Below, piece after piece: positions 34,669 to 43,238 of a stretch of 64,000 nucleotides of DNA (positions are counted from its first letter, which is position 1; the number at the start of each line of letters is the position of its first letter). The notes beneath the pieces are model-generated. The model saw nothing but the letters and a program-made list of their open reading frames with translations. It did no database searches and was not told the DNA's origin. Made by a program: the position numbers and the translations under genes. Source of the DNA: CAUZIZ01 sp965218775 (GTDB lineage Bacteria; Acidobacteriota; UBA6911; RPQK01; JAJDTT01); assembly GCA_965218775.1 (NCBI GenBank), contig CBDCLS010000006.1, positions 1,736,001 to 1,800,000 of the forward strand. Reading direction: 5' to 3'.

Positions 34669-35487
34669 TTAGCCTTCGAGCTGAACAAGGTCGGACCCGG
34701 TCGAGCAGGCCATGGGGACCTGGTCCTCCTCTGTCGATCTGAGAGACAAATGGGGACTTCCTATCGGAACTCCAAGCCTGCGACACTCGAACCTCAGAAA
34801 CTCGCAAAGGAGTGCTCCCGTGTTGCCCAGAAAACCTTCCGGATCATACTTTTCCAGTTGGAAACCAAGGGCCCTCCCGAAGCGCCCCAGGTCTTCTCGC
34901 AAGAAGAGTTTCGTGGCCCCGATGCTGGCTTCCGCCATCGCATCATCTTGCTGCTCGAGAGCGTAGGCTTCCTTTCGCGCCAGAAAAGCCGCGAATTCCA
35001 ATTCACAGCTAATGTGATCGGATCGCTCCCGTTCCTCCTCTCTCGGCTTGAGTCCGAAGACTGAGTAGAGTCCACTCAGGTTGGCTAGCTGTTGGGTCTG
35101 CTGAAATAGCTCCTTGTGTCCATACTCCGTCTCATAAGGGCACACCAGCCCCCGCGCCGTGTGCCCGAACATTCGGCCGTGGAGGGTCTCGAAAGATTCC
35201 AGACTGAGGCCGGAGGTTGCTTCTGCCCAGGCTCTCGCTCGACCAGTCAGATCGAGTCTGCGAGGGTCTTCGAAGCTGTCGAAGCCTTCCGGATCGATGT
35301 CCGTACCACTGGTATTCAGCACGTAACTAGCCTCAATGACCGCTTGGCTCTTTGGTGATCGAAGGGTCCGAAGGGTGTCGGCGGTGGGCTGGTAAAACGC
35401 CAGCGATAGGGTCTCGTACAGAATCGAGCGGCAGAGGGCAATATCTCTATGAGCCGGCGGGGCGTCTTCAGTCAGTTGGACACTCAT
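34669..35487 (-). CDS. TorD/NarJ-like molybdoenzyme chaperone
   Basis: 272 residues from ATG at 35487 (GGGAGGAGAAC upstream), rejecting an in-frame start 20 codons earlier. All-helical with the TorD-family core SDHISCELEFAAFLARKEAY and GRMFGHTARGLVCPYETEYG (a P-Y-E-x-x-Y/FG-like motif). Such chaperones bind the Tat signal of the apo-catalytic subunit and assist molybdenum cofactor insertion. It lies between the beta subunit and the HExxH gene in the same operon. Confidence 0.82.
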   Translation of the reverse strand: MSVQLTEDAPPAHRDIALCRSILYETLSLAFYQPTADTLRTLRSPKSQAVIEASYVLNTSGTDIDPEGFDSFEDPRRLDLTGRARAWAEATSGLSLESFETLHGRMFGHTARGLVCPYETEYGHKELFQQTQQLANLSGLYSVFGLKPREEERERSDHISCELEFAAFLARKEAYALEQQDDAMAEASIGATKLFLREDLGRFGRALGFQLEKYDPEGFLGNTGALLCEFLRFECRRLGVPIGSPHLSLRSTEEDQVPMACSTGSDLVQLEG

Positions 35488-35547
35488 CAGTGTTCTCCTC
35501 CCGGGAAGCGGACCTTGGTTCGGCCGGCCGGTCCCGTCTCGGTACAC

Positions 35548-36816
35548 TCAGATCGAGTTGTGGTGTTTCGAGTCACGAACGTGGATCGGCTCTTCGATCT
35601 TGGTTCTGAAGAGCTCCTGGCCTTCCTTTCCGAAGGCGATTACGGTGTCGTCGTAGATTTGTACTGGCTTTCCGCGGTAGCTTCCCTCATAGACCAGGGG
35701 ACCTTCCTCGATTTCATAACCGTAGATGATCAGGTTGGAACGGCGGAACAACTGAAGCACGGCCAGGAGCTCTCGGTCCGGATTTGCGTACCGCTCCACG
35801 GCTCGATCGACGCCTGGTCCGAACATCTGTTTGAGATAGGGTTTCGGAACCCAACGCGGAGGGATGTAGTAACCGTTGGGAGCCGTGCCCAGTTGCGGGT
35901 ACAAAGGCAGAGCCACTTTGGCTACGTGAACCAGATAGTAGAGCGGATTCTGGCGGTCTTCGGCCCAGATCCCATCCGCTTTCATCTTCACCAGCCCCTG
36001 CATACGCATCTGGCCGATGCAGGCGGCCATGCACCGGGTTTCCATGGGTTGCCCGTTGCTTTCCGGGTCAGTTCCTTCGACTCGTGGATAGCAGGCCACG
36101 CACTTCTCTGAAATCCGTGTATTGCCCCGATACATCACTTTCTTGTAGGGGCAGGCCTCGACGCACTTGCGATAACCCCGGCACTCTTTCTGGTCTACCA
36201 GAACGATGCCGTCTTCCGAGCGCTTGTAGATCGCCTTTCGGGGGCACGCAGCCAGGCAGGCAGGATAGCTGCAATGATTGCAGATGCGGGCCAGATAGAA
36301 GAACCAGCTGCTGTGAACGGGAAGTTCGGCCCCGTTCGGATCGAATTGATTGGGCACTCCCCTCTTTCCAACCGGATTGTCTTCGTAGATGTTGGGAGAG
36401 TTCCACTCCTCGTCGCTGGGGAGATACCCCAAGACCCGAGCGCTCTCGGGGTCCAGGGTCTTTTCGGCGGCTTCGAAGATGGTCTTGCCGCCAAACTCAC
36501 CATAGGGGGCCTGGACGTTATCGACGACCGACCCTTTCCATTTCTGCCCATCGGGATTGGCCTGCTGGAGCTTTTCCAGAATCTTTACATCCCAAGACTG
36601 GGGGTATCCGCCGTAGGGTTTGGTCTCGACGTTGGCCCACCACATATGCTCCTGACCCTTGCTGAAGGTCCAGGTTGATTTGCAGGCCATGGTGCAGGTC
36701 TGACACGCGATACACCGGTTGATGTTGAAGACGAAGGCGAACTGACGATCCGGGAACTTCCCTTCGTAGGGATAACCCATCTCACGTCCGAGCTGCCAAT
36801 TGTAAACTTCACTCAT
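35548..36816 (-). CDS. Iron-sulfur beta subunit, NarH/NxrB/EbdB-like
   Basis: 422 residues. Four cysteine groups: CIACQTCTMAC (35-45), CNHCSYPACLAACP, CRGYRKCVEACPY and CVACYPR with a later CMAAC. In the third group a Tyr (CRGY) takes the place of a cluster Cys, as Trp or Tyr does in NarH-type subunits with one 3Fe-4S cluster. It moves electrons between the alpha subunit and the heme subunit. No signal peptide, as expected for a partner exported with the Tat-targeted alpha subunit. It starts nine bases after the 108-residue gene. Confidence 0.9.
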   Translation of the reverse strand: MSEVYNWQLGREMGYPYEGKFPDRQFAFVFNINRCIACQTCTMACKSTWTFSKGQEHMWWANVETKPYGGYPQSWDVKILEKLQQANPDGQKWKGSVVDNVQAPYGEFGGKTIFEAAEKTLDPESARVLGYLPSDEEWNSPNIYEDNPVGKRGVPNQFDPNGAELPVHSSWFFYLARICNHCSYPACLAACPRKAIYKRSEDGIVLVDQKECRGYRKCVEACPYKKVMYRGNTRISEKCVACYPRVEGTDPESNGQPMETRCMAACIGQMRMQGLVKMKADGIWAEDRQNPLYYLVHVAKVALPLYPQLGTAPNGYYIPPRWVPKPYLKQMFGPGVDRAVERYANPDRELLAVLQLFRRSNLIIYGYEIEEGPLVYEGSYRGKPVQIYDDTVIAFGKEGQELFRTKIEEPIHVRDSKHHNSI

Positions 36817-36825
36817 GTCTTACCT

Positions 36826-37152
36826 CTAGCTTTCACTTTTGCCGGGCACCTGGAGTTGGATCAGGGGCAATTCGCTGATCTCCCGGTCGCTCACTCGAAT
36901 GTTCCCCCAGACCTGGCAGGCCTCGCCTACGATCGTCTTGATCCTCTCTTCTCCCAGCATCCGCCAGGCCTGGTGGGCGCTTCGATAGAAGGGGTTCCGG
37001 AACAGATGGACCAGTCGCTGCTCAGTGAATCCCAACCGGGCAAACTCCTCGGCGAATACATAGGCCATGTCCAGGTGGGTTTCGCCGTAGGCTGGGAACC
37101 CAACTCCTACCAGCTCTTGTGGATCCTCTGGATCAGCATCTTTGTATGGCAT
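36826..37152 (-). CDS. 108-residue conserved-looking protein of the molybdoenzyme operon
   Basis: 108 residues, soluble, no motif I recognise (DMAYVFAEEFARLGFTEQRL, LFRNPFYRSAHQAWRMLGEE, ELPLIQLQV). Its position between alpha and beta genes, nine bases before beta, argues for a role with the complex. I have an impression of similar small proteins near other type II enzymes, but cannot verify it. Confidence 0.6.
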   Translation of the reverse strand: MPYKDADPEDPQELVGVGFPAYGETHLDMAYVFAEEFARLGFTEQRLVHLFRNPFYRSAHQAWRMLGEERIKTIVGEACQVWGNIRVSDREISELPLIQLQVPGKSES

Positions 37153-37203
37153 TTGTCCTCCTAGCCCTAGCGAGCAACCTCAGACCGCCGGGGACATTTT
37201 TAT

Positions 37204-37352
37204 GTACTGGGTCCTTTTCTTACCCTTGCCCGTGCCTTTGCCCACGCCCGTGCCCGAGTTCCTCTTCCTCATCCAGGCCCAACGATTGTGGGAAGACGCA
37301 CGGGCACGGGCACGGGCGCGGGCAAAGGCACGGGAAACTTCTTCGCAAACTT
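37204..37352. repeat. Hexamer-arm hairpin inside the molybdoenzyme operon
   Basis: Between alpha and the 108-residue gene: TACCCTTGCCCGTGCC repeats, loop TCATCCAGGCC and ACGATTGTGGGAAGAC, then GCACGGGCACGGGCACGGGC. Same loop words as 26007 and 44548. It would form a strong hairpin in the operon transcript and might separate expression of alpha from the genes downstream. Confidence 0.75.
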
Positions 37353-37387
37353 GACCAGTCTGTGAACTTTTCATCGGCCAAGGGTCC

Positions 37388-40300
37388 CTAGCTGGTCAGC
37401 TCTCCAGCCAGATAGAGGGTCATCGTCTCGTTCTCGTTGTCGGGGGTGTAGCCCGTGGTGGCTGGTTTCCAGATTCCTTTGCCTCCCAGTCCGCCGTGCT
37501 CAGCCTTGCTCACCCGCACCAGGGTCTCCTTGGGGACGGTGTTGATGGCATGGTTGTCGGTTTCGCCTCCGAACAGAAATCCCATGAAAACCTTGGACTT
37601 GTGAAACAGGGTGTCGGTCTGATGCATGGGCATATGCCAGTTACGGGTCACCGACTGCTGCGAGCCGTACCGCAGATTGGCTTGATATCCAGTGTTTTCA
37701 GAGAGAGCCCGACCATCGGGACGCGTCTCGTGAGCCTTGACGCTCTTCTCCGTGGCAATGAAGGGAGCGTGCTTCATCATGATGGTGTTGTAGGGATAGG
37801 CGTGGTTGTATTTCACCCTCAGCATGCAGCGCGCCACCCGGTAGAAAGGATCCTTGGGATTGGCGTTGAGATAGGGTCGGTCGGCCGGGTTGGCATCGAT
37901 GTACACGTAGTCCCCATCGTTGATTCCCAGATCCCGCGCCGTGGCTGGGTTGAGGTGCAGCTGATGTTCTCCGACACAGGGAGCGCGCTTGTCCAGCCGA
38001 TAGGGATCACCGAAGTTCGAGTCGAACAGCATGTGCCAGTCCACGTTGGACCAACCACTGTGGACCCGATGACGCGTCTTGGGCGTCAGACAGTAGAATT
38101 GGTAGCCCTTCTCCCACAGAAAATTCTTGGTTTTCTTGGCTTGGGAGCAGGGCATCTTGACGTTGCGGATGGTGCGCCGATCCCAGTGTTCGTCGGAGGC
38201 GGATATTCCATAGTCCTCGGGACGCACGTAGGGGTTGGAGCTGACGATCACATTGGGCATATAGGGAGTGGCCTCCGGGCCTTCCCGGTGTACTACGAAG
38301 TTCTCTCCATATTCGATGGCTTCGGGGATATCGGAATAGGCATGCAGCCTGCCCGTGTCGGTGTAGAAGGGCTCGCTGTCATGGATCTGTTCGTAGAAAG
38401 GAATCCGAGGATAGGTGCGGAAGTTCAGGAGGGATCCTCCGGGGGGACCGTAGCGGCCGGCCAGGATGTCTTCTAGCTTGTATCCCGCCGTCGTGGTGCA
38501 GCTGTCGAGCAGTCTTTGCAGGTAGAGATGGCGTTTTCCTTCCAGCTCGAACTTGAAATAGTCCCGGAAACGGTAATCGCCGGTCAGCTCATACAGAGCG
38601 TGGGCGATGCCAGCCAGGATGCTTAGATCGTCCTTGCTGTTGAAGACGGGGGAAATACCTCCTTTCCAGATCTGTAGGAACGGATTGGAGCAGCTGGCCG
38701 TGACTTCCAGCCCTTCGAATTCCAGCCAGGAGTTGGCCGGCAGGGCCAGGTCGGCGTACTCGATCGAGGCGGTCATCTGGATGTCCAGAGAGACGATCAT
38801 CTCGACATTGGGATTGACGTTCTTGATCATCTCGTAGGCCCACTTGGCGTTGTTGATGAGGTTGACGTTGTTGAAGATGATGGCCTTGGTGGGCGTTGGC
38901 ATGTGGGTTTCCCCGGTGAAGTTTTTACGTCCAAACCGGGGGGTATCCACGATCAGGGCCTTGTCCCCGTGATTCCAGTAGGCCGGCTCCTCGCCCTTGG
39001 CGCAAGGCCGCAGCCGGACGTCCTTTCCAGAAGCTTCGGGGTCCAGTTGAGGATTGAAGGGATCTTCTGCCACCCAACCCTTGAACCCCGGACCGCTCCA
39101 GGCAGACCCCTGAAACAGAGCGGCCTTGTAGTTCCCGGCCCAGGTATGAGAGCCGGCACCAGGCTTCCCAATGTTTCCGGTCAACATCAGCGGAAGGTAG
39201 GAGGCACGGTTCATTTCGGTGGCATGGAACCAGTGGTTGATTCCTTCACCCTGGTGTATGGCCACCGGTTTGATCTGGGCGATGTCCTCGGCCAGCCGCT
39301 CCACCAGCTTGCGGGGAGCGGAGGTGATTTCACACACGGTGTCCAGGTCGTAATCCCTCAGGTGGGTTTGGTACAGGGTCCAGAGGCTGGCCACCCGTAC
39401 CTTGCCGCCCCCAGCCAGAGGCACCGTCCAGGTCCCATCCAGCACCGGCTCATGCGGCATTTGCTGGTTGATTTGATCCCGGGTAATGGCTCGGGGAGCG
39501 TCCGCTTTGGCATCCCACACCACGAAGTCCCCAAGCTGCTGGTGCTGCTCCTCAGTGAAGCCCTGGATCTTCATCGAGGGTCCTTCGGCGGACAGCTCAC
39601 TCTTGTAGTCAGCAAAGATCTCGTGAGCGCGGAGGCGTTTCAGGTTGTCGGTTCGGACCAAGAGAGGGAAATCAGTAAACCGTTTCACGAAATCTTCGTC
39701 GTATTTCTTGCGATCGATCAGTAATTTGGTGATGCCCAGCCAAAGAGCCGCGTCCGAGGCGGGACGGATGGGAATCCAATAGTCAGCCTTGGTTGAAGGC
39801 GGGCTGTATTCGGGGGAGATGACGACGATTGTCCCCCCTCGCTCCATGCACTCGATAAACCAGTGGGAATCGGTGAGCTTGTTTTCGACCAGGTTCTTGC
39901 CATCCATGATGATCAGCTTGGAGAAGCGGAGGTCGTTGAAATCGCAGTCCGAGGTCTGGAGTCCATGAACCCAGGGATGCCCCGGCGCCTGATCTCCATG
40001 CCAGGTATAGTTGGACCAGTTTCGGCCAGCCCTAGCCTCCTCCGGCTTCACCTTGCGAACCAGGGTATCGAGCAGGGCCAGGGAATTGTTGAGACGGTAC
40101 ATCCCATACTTCCCCAAGACCCCCAACAGGCCCATTCCTCCACGCATCTTGATGCAGCGGGTTCCCGCGCCGCCGGTGGCCTCAACCATTTCAGGTTGGT
40201 ATCCCTGCGCCAGGAGCCTTTTCTTGCCTACCTCACCGCTGTAGCCGTCGGCGATGGCGTGCAAGGTCTTAGCGACACTCCGAAACGCGTCTTCCCATGT

Positions 40301-40834
40301 GATCTGGACGAATTCGTCCTGGCCCCGTGCATCGAAGAGGTATTTCGATTTCAGCTCGGGGGTCAGGGGCGGGCAGCCGGCATCCACCCAGGACTTCCAG
40401 CCTCTTCGCACGATGGGATGACGGAGCCGATAGGGCCCGTACAAGACCCGGTGAAAGGTGTAGCCCTTTGCGCACTGACGTGGATTCCAGTTGGCAGTGG
40501 CATGGTTCCCGTAAAGGTCGGCATACTTCTGGTAGTCGTAGGTCGATCCGCTGCGCGTCACAATCCCGTTGCGTACGTAAGCTCGTACGCGGCAGGCGTG
40601 GGTGTCGTTGGGAGAGCAGACCCAGTCGAAGGTGCTGTCGTATCGATACTGGTCTCGATAGACCTTCTCCCAATCTCGCGATACAGACCTGGAGAGGGGG
40701 TTGTCCTCCGCGTCTATAGGTTCCAGCAGCCGGCACGAGATTCCGCTGGCCAACAGACTGGTGCCCGCTCCCAGGCCAACCCAGCGCAGAAAATCTCGTC
40801 GATTTGGATTTGACGATATGCCTTGGTCTGTCAT
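37388..40834 (-). CDS. Molybdopterin catalytic (alpha) subunit, NarG/NxrA-like type II DMSO reductase family
   Basis: 1,148 residues from ATG at 40834 (GCAAGGAGC upstream). Twin-arginine signal NRRDFLRWVGLGAG places it outside the inner membrane. The FS0 cluster region reads DWVCSPNDTHACRVRAYVRN with Cys 73, Asp 77, Cys 81 and Cys 121 (NPRQCAKG), so Asp stands where the second Cys usually is. Asp 256 (NNSLALLD) is a candidate molybdenum ligand by analogy. SNYTWHGDQAPGHPWVHGLQ is family-typical. Such enzymes reduce nitrate, oxidise nitrite, or act on chlorate, selenate or hydrocarbons; sequence alone does not fix the substrate. The nearest feel is periplasmic NarG/NxrA, an inference. Confidence 0.85.
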   Translation of the reverse strand: MTDQGISSNPNRRDFLRWVGLGAGTSLLASGISCRLLEPIDAEDNPLSRSVSRDWEKVYRDQYRYDSTFDWVCSPNDTHACRVRAYVRNGIVTRSGSTYDYQKYADLYGNHATANWNPRQCAKGYTFHRVLYGPYRLRHPIVRRGWKSWVDAGCPPLTPELKSKYLFDARGQDEFVQITWEDAFRSVAKTLHAIADGYSGEVGKKRLLAQGYQPEMVEATGGAGTRCIKMRGGMGLLGVLGKYGMYRLNNSLALLDTLVRKVKPEEARAGRNWSNYTWHGDQAPGHPWVHGLQTSDCDFNDLRFSKLIIMDGKNLVENKLTDSHWFIECMERGGTIVVISPEYSPPSTKADYWIPIRPASDAALWLGITKLLIDRKKYDEDFVKRFTDFPLLVRTDNLKRLRAHEIFADYKSELSAEGPSMKIQGFTEEQHQQLGDFVVWDAKADAPRAITRDQINQQMPHEPVLDGTWTVPLAGGGKVRVASLWTLYQTHLRDYDLDTVCEITSAPRKLVERLAEDIAQIKPVAIHQGEGINHWFHATEMNRASYLPLMLTGNIGKPGAGSHTWAGNYKAALFQGSAWSGPGFKGWVAEDPFNPQLDPEASGKDVRLRPCAKGEEPAYWNHGDKALIVDTPRFGRKNFTGETHMPTPTKAIIFNNVNLINNAKWAYEMIKNVNPNVEMIVSLDIQMTASIEYADLALPANSWLEFEGLEVTASCSNPFLQIWKGGISPVFNSKDDLSILAGIAHALYELTGDYRFRDYFKFELEGKRHLYLQRLLDSCTTTAGYKLEDILAGRYGPPGGSLLNFRTYPRIPFYEQIHDSEPFYTDTGRLHAYSDIPEAIEYGENFVVHREGPEATPYMPNVIVSSNPYVRPEDYGISASDEHWDRRTIRNVKMPCSQAKKTKNFLWEKGYQFYCLTPKTRHRVHSGWSNVDWHMLFDSNFGDPYRLDKRAPCVGEHQLHLNPATARDLGINDGDYVYIDANPADRPYLNANPKDPFYRVARCMLRVKYNHAYPYNTIMMKHAPFIATEKSVKAHETRPDGRALSENTGYQANLRYGSQQSVTRNWHMPMHQTDTLFHKSKVFMGFLFGGETDNHAINTVPKETLVRVSKAEHGGLGGKGIWKPATTGYTPDNENETMTLYLAGELTS

Positions 40835-40866
40835 GCTCCTTGCTCCTTGGGCTGTATTCCCCCTCG

Positions 40867-42495
40867 TCACTCAGAAAGGAAGAGTTCCTGCCAGATCGTG
40901 ACCGACTTCTTTCCATCCCGATCGCCGGCGCTTCCATCCCACACAGCAAAACTAGCCATAACGGTCTTTCCTGCGCGGAGTGGGACCGCGGACTTGCCCT
41001 TTCCCGAAAGCTCTCGCCGGAACATCACCCGATAAGAGCCGACCGAGTAAACGCCGGTGGCGGTCACCTGCTGATCGATTGGTGGGCGCGCCTTGAGGCT
41101 GCCAAATCCCTCCGCTACCAGGTCCTCGGCGGGGCTCTTCCGGGTCGGGTCTGAGACGATGTTGCCCGCTCCCCAACCGGTGATGAAGTCCGGGTCCGAG
41201 TCCAGTGTGAGAGCGTGTCTCGTGGGCTGCTCCAGGGGAGAGCGAAGCAGGTTGGGGTAAGAGTCGATGCCGATGTGAGGGTAGACCCTATCCAGGTCCT
41301 GAAAGGCAGGTTCCAGATCCGCCTGCCGCTCCGATTTCCACATCCAGATGTTTACCGGAGCTCGTTTCTCTCCCATGGCGAAGAAAGGTGGATCTGGGTC
41401 TGCTGAAAACTGAATCGCCGCGGCGTCGCGGAAATCCTGGGGACGCACCGCGGTGTGATCATAGGTGCGGTCAGACCAGGTGAGCTGCACCGCAAGCTCG
41501 TTCCCGTCATGAAGCGCTTGAACCGCCACCTGTTCCGGCCGATCGTCCCGCCACCAGAGAGGCATCAAATGAAGATTGAACGCCTCAGCGTTTTGCCATG
41601 TGCCTTCATCTGGGTGGTCAGGAAGCTGCTCCACCCGGTTCGCCCGAACCTGAAAGCGCTTCATTTCCATCCGAGCCCGCTCCTCATCGCTCGACATCTC
41701 ACGAACGTAGTGCACCAGGTGCCAGGCGTCGTCTCCGTACAGATTGGCGTGTGAGGGCATGGGAGAACCTGGCAACCCCGCAGCGATTCGGTTGTATACT
41801 TCCTCGGGCTCGGGGCGGCCTTTATAGATTCCCGCCGTGAGATCCCTTGGGCGTGTGGGGAAGCCTTCGGAGTCTTCCTGTATTTCTCGACCGTCGCCCT
41901 TTCCGGTCGTACCGTGACACCCGGCACACACCTCGATGAAGAGTTCGTGGGCACGAGCTCTGTCTTCAGGTCTGTAAGGAGGTTCCGGAGGCACTTTCAC
42001 ATGGCCGGTAGGATTGCCATCGGCAGCTTGTGGTTGAAGATCAGGACCGATATCGAAGGGGAACTTGGAGAAAGACTTGGCGTAGTGCACCAATCCCCAG
42101 CGAGACTCTCGGGGCAGATGATCCCAGGAAGGCATGGCGGAACCCGGCATCCCTCGCGAAATCGTCCGGAACAGATCTTCGTCCGTGGGAATGGAATCCC
42201 AAGTCGACACCAGTCGGTATCGAGCGCTCACGAAATCACGTGGTTTGGGATAGAGCAGGTAGGCCGCCTCTCCCTGACCGTCACCCTCGGCGCCATGGCA
42301 GGCAGCACATTTTCTTTCGTAAATCTGCTCGCCCAACTGCAGGAGCTGGAGTGAAGAGGCGATCGGACTCAAGAGAGCCAACGATTCCCTCTTCTCAATC
42401 TCGTCGCTGGATGAACGAGAACACGAGATCACCGCCAAGGTTAGGAGACCGACCCAGACCACAATCTTTCCGATCCGCCGAGCGCTGCTTCCCAT
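40867..42495 (-). CDS. Gamma subunit: diheme cytochrome c fused to ethylbenzene-dehydrogenase heme domain
   Basis: 542 residues, first gene of the operon. Lipoprotein-like N-terminus (VVWVGLLTLAVISC). Two c-type heme sites, CAACH (63-67) and CAGCH (190-194), with likely axial Met in GMPGSAMPSW and GLPGSPMPSH. From about 285 a domain like the heme b-binding gamma subunit of ethylbenzene dehydrogenase/NxrC (EAFNLHLMPLWWRDDRPEQV, NIWMWKSERQADLEP, RVMFRRELSGKG). It would pass electrons between the beta subunit and a periplasmic carrier. Thirty-two bases separate it from alpha. The fusion replaces both a separate gamma subunit and a cytochrome. Confidence 0.82.
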   Translation of the reverse strand: MGSSARRIGKIVVWVGLLTLAVISCSRSSSDEIEKRESLALLSPIASSLQLLQLGEQIYERKCAACHGAEGDGQGEAAYLLYPKPRDFVSARYRLVSTWDSIPTDEDLFRTISRGMPGSAMPSWDHLPRESRWGLVHYAKSFSKFPFDIGPDLQPQAADGNPTGHVKVPPEPPYRPEDRARAHELFIEVCAGCHGTTGKGDGREIQEDSEGFPTRPRDLTAGIYKGRPEPEEVYNRIAAGLPGSPMPSHANLYGDDAWHLVHYVREMSSDEERARMEMKRFQVRANRVEQLPDHPDEGTWQNAEAFNLHLMPLWWRDDRPEQVAVQALHDGNELAVQLTWSDRTYDHTAVRPQDFRDAAAIQFSADPDPPFFAMGEKRAPVNIWMWKSERQADLEPAFQDLDRVYPHIGIDSYPNLLRSPLEQPTRHALTLDSDPDFITGWGAGNIVSDPTRKSPAEDLVAEGFGSLKARPPIDQQVTATGVYSVGSYRVMFRRELSGKGKSAVPLRAGKTVMASFAVWDGSAGDRDGKKSVTIWQELFLSE

Positions 42496-42569
42496 GACCG
42501 CCCCTCCGTGGTTCGCCTATGTATTGGCTCGGAGGGCAGCAATTTCCGAGCCACAGTCGACCCGAGTTA

Positions 42570-42900
42570 GCGGCCCGACGTAGCTTTGGCCTCCAGGCCG
42601 AAGTCTTTCTGTCGAGCCTAGCGGCCCGTATCTGTTTAGCGCCTTCTTCCCACCCTTGCCTTTGCCCGTGCCCGTGTCTTTGCCCTGACTTCGGCTCTCC
42701 TTGGTTGCATCAAGGCCCTTGGCCAAGCCAGGCCGATTGTCGACAGTGCGTTCTTTGATCTTGCTGTCAGCGACTACGAGGGTTTCAGGACAAAAAGGCG
42801 CGAACGGGCGAAGGCAAGGGCACGGGCAAGGGTAGGAAAAAGACGCAAACAGATACAGCGGCTCGATGTACGGCGGCCTGGAGACCACCGCTACCGGCCA
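42570..42900. repeat. Repeat family E, copy split by a hexamer hairpin
   Basis: GCTTTGGCCTCCAGGCCGAAG and TCGAGCCTAGCGGC on the left, AGCGGCTCGATGTACGGCGG and CCTGGAGACCACCGCTACCG on the right, correspond to the unbroken copy at 12572-12662. The hairpin 42628-42856 sits between, near the CGAGCC/GGCTCG loop. Confidence 0.65.
42628..42856. repeat. Hexamer-arm hairpin nested in repeat E
   Basis: Starts GTATCTGTTTAGCGCCTTC and ends GACGCAAACAGATAC, clear terminal inverted repeats. The arms CCCACCCTTGCC..CCCGTG and CACGGGCAAGGG pair. The loop contains CTTGGTTGCATCAAGGCC and GCCGATTGTCGAC. AGCGGC stands on both sides as a possible short target duplication. No gene inside. Confidence 0.8.
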
Positions 42901-43238
42901 CCTGGGCCTTTTCACACTCGCAGTGGGTCATTTGCCCCTCCCACGCGTCCCTAAACATTGTTTTCCGCCACAGTTCCAGCCGAACTCCTTTCGGCCTGTC
43001 AGACTCTGACAGTATGGTGAATAAAACCTCCTTCACCCTCTGGCGGTATGGTGAGAGGCGCCGAGGCCATGATCACTTGGATGATCATGAAGACCGGCTT
43101 TTCCCTGCTCCGGCTGGATTCGGAATTGCCCTGGATTGAGTAACCTCTGGGTGGCGAGCAGCGAGTCGTTGAAGTGGAACCGTGGCGGGCCACCGCTACA
43201 AGAAGCGGCGGCGTCCAGTGATTGGGAGAACAACAGCC
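42901..43238. other. Intergenic leader of the PLP enzyme gene
   Basis: No gene recognised. GGCGGGCCACCGCTAC at about 43186 is another family E word. No SAM or other methionine-related riboswitch could be recognised upstream of the sulfur amino acid enzyme gene. Confidence 0.45.

Noticed and set aside
39863..40813. 316-residue plus-strand open frame inside the molybdoenzyme alpha gene
   Set aside because: Antisense to strongly conserved coding sequence; no motif, no ribosome site.
42901..43238. SAM riboswitch before the sulfur amino acid enzyme gene
   Set aside because: No CTTATCAAGAG-like box, P1 stem or terminator arrangement could be found.
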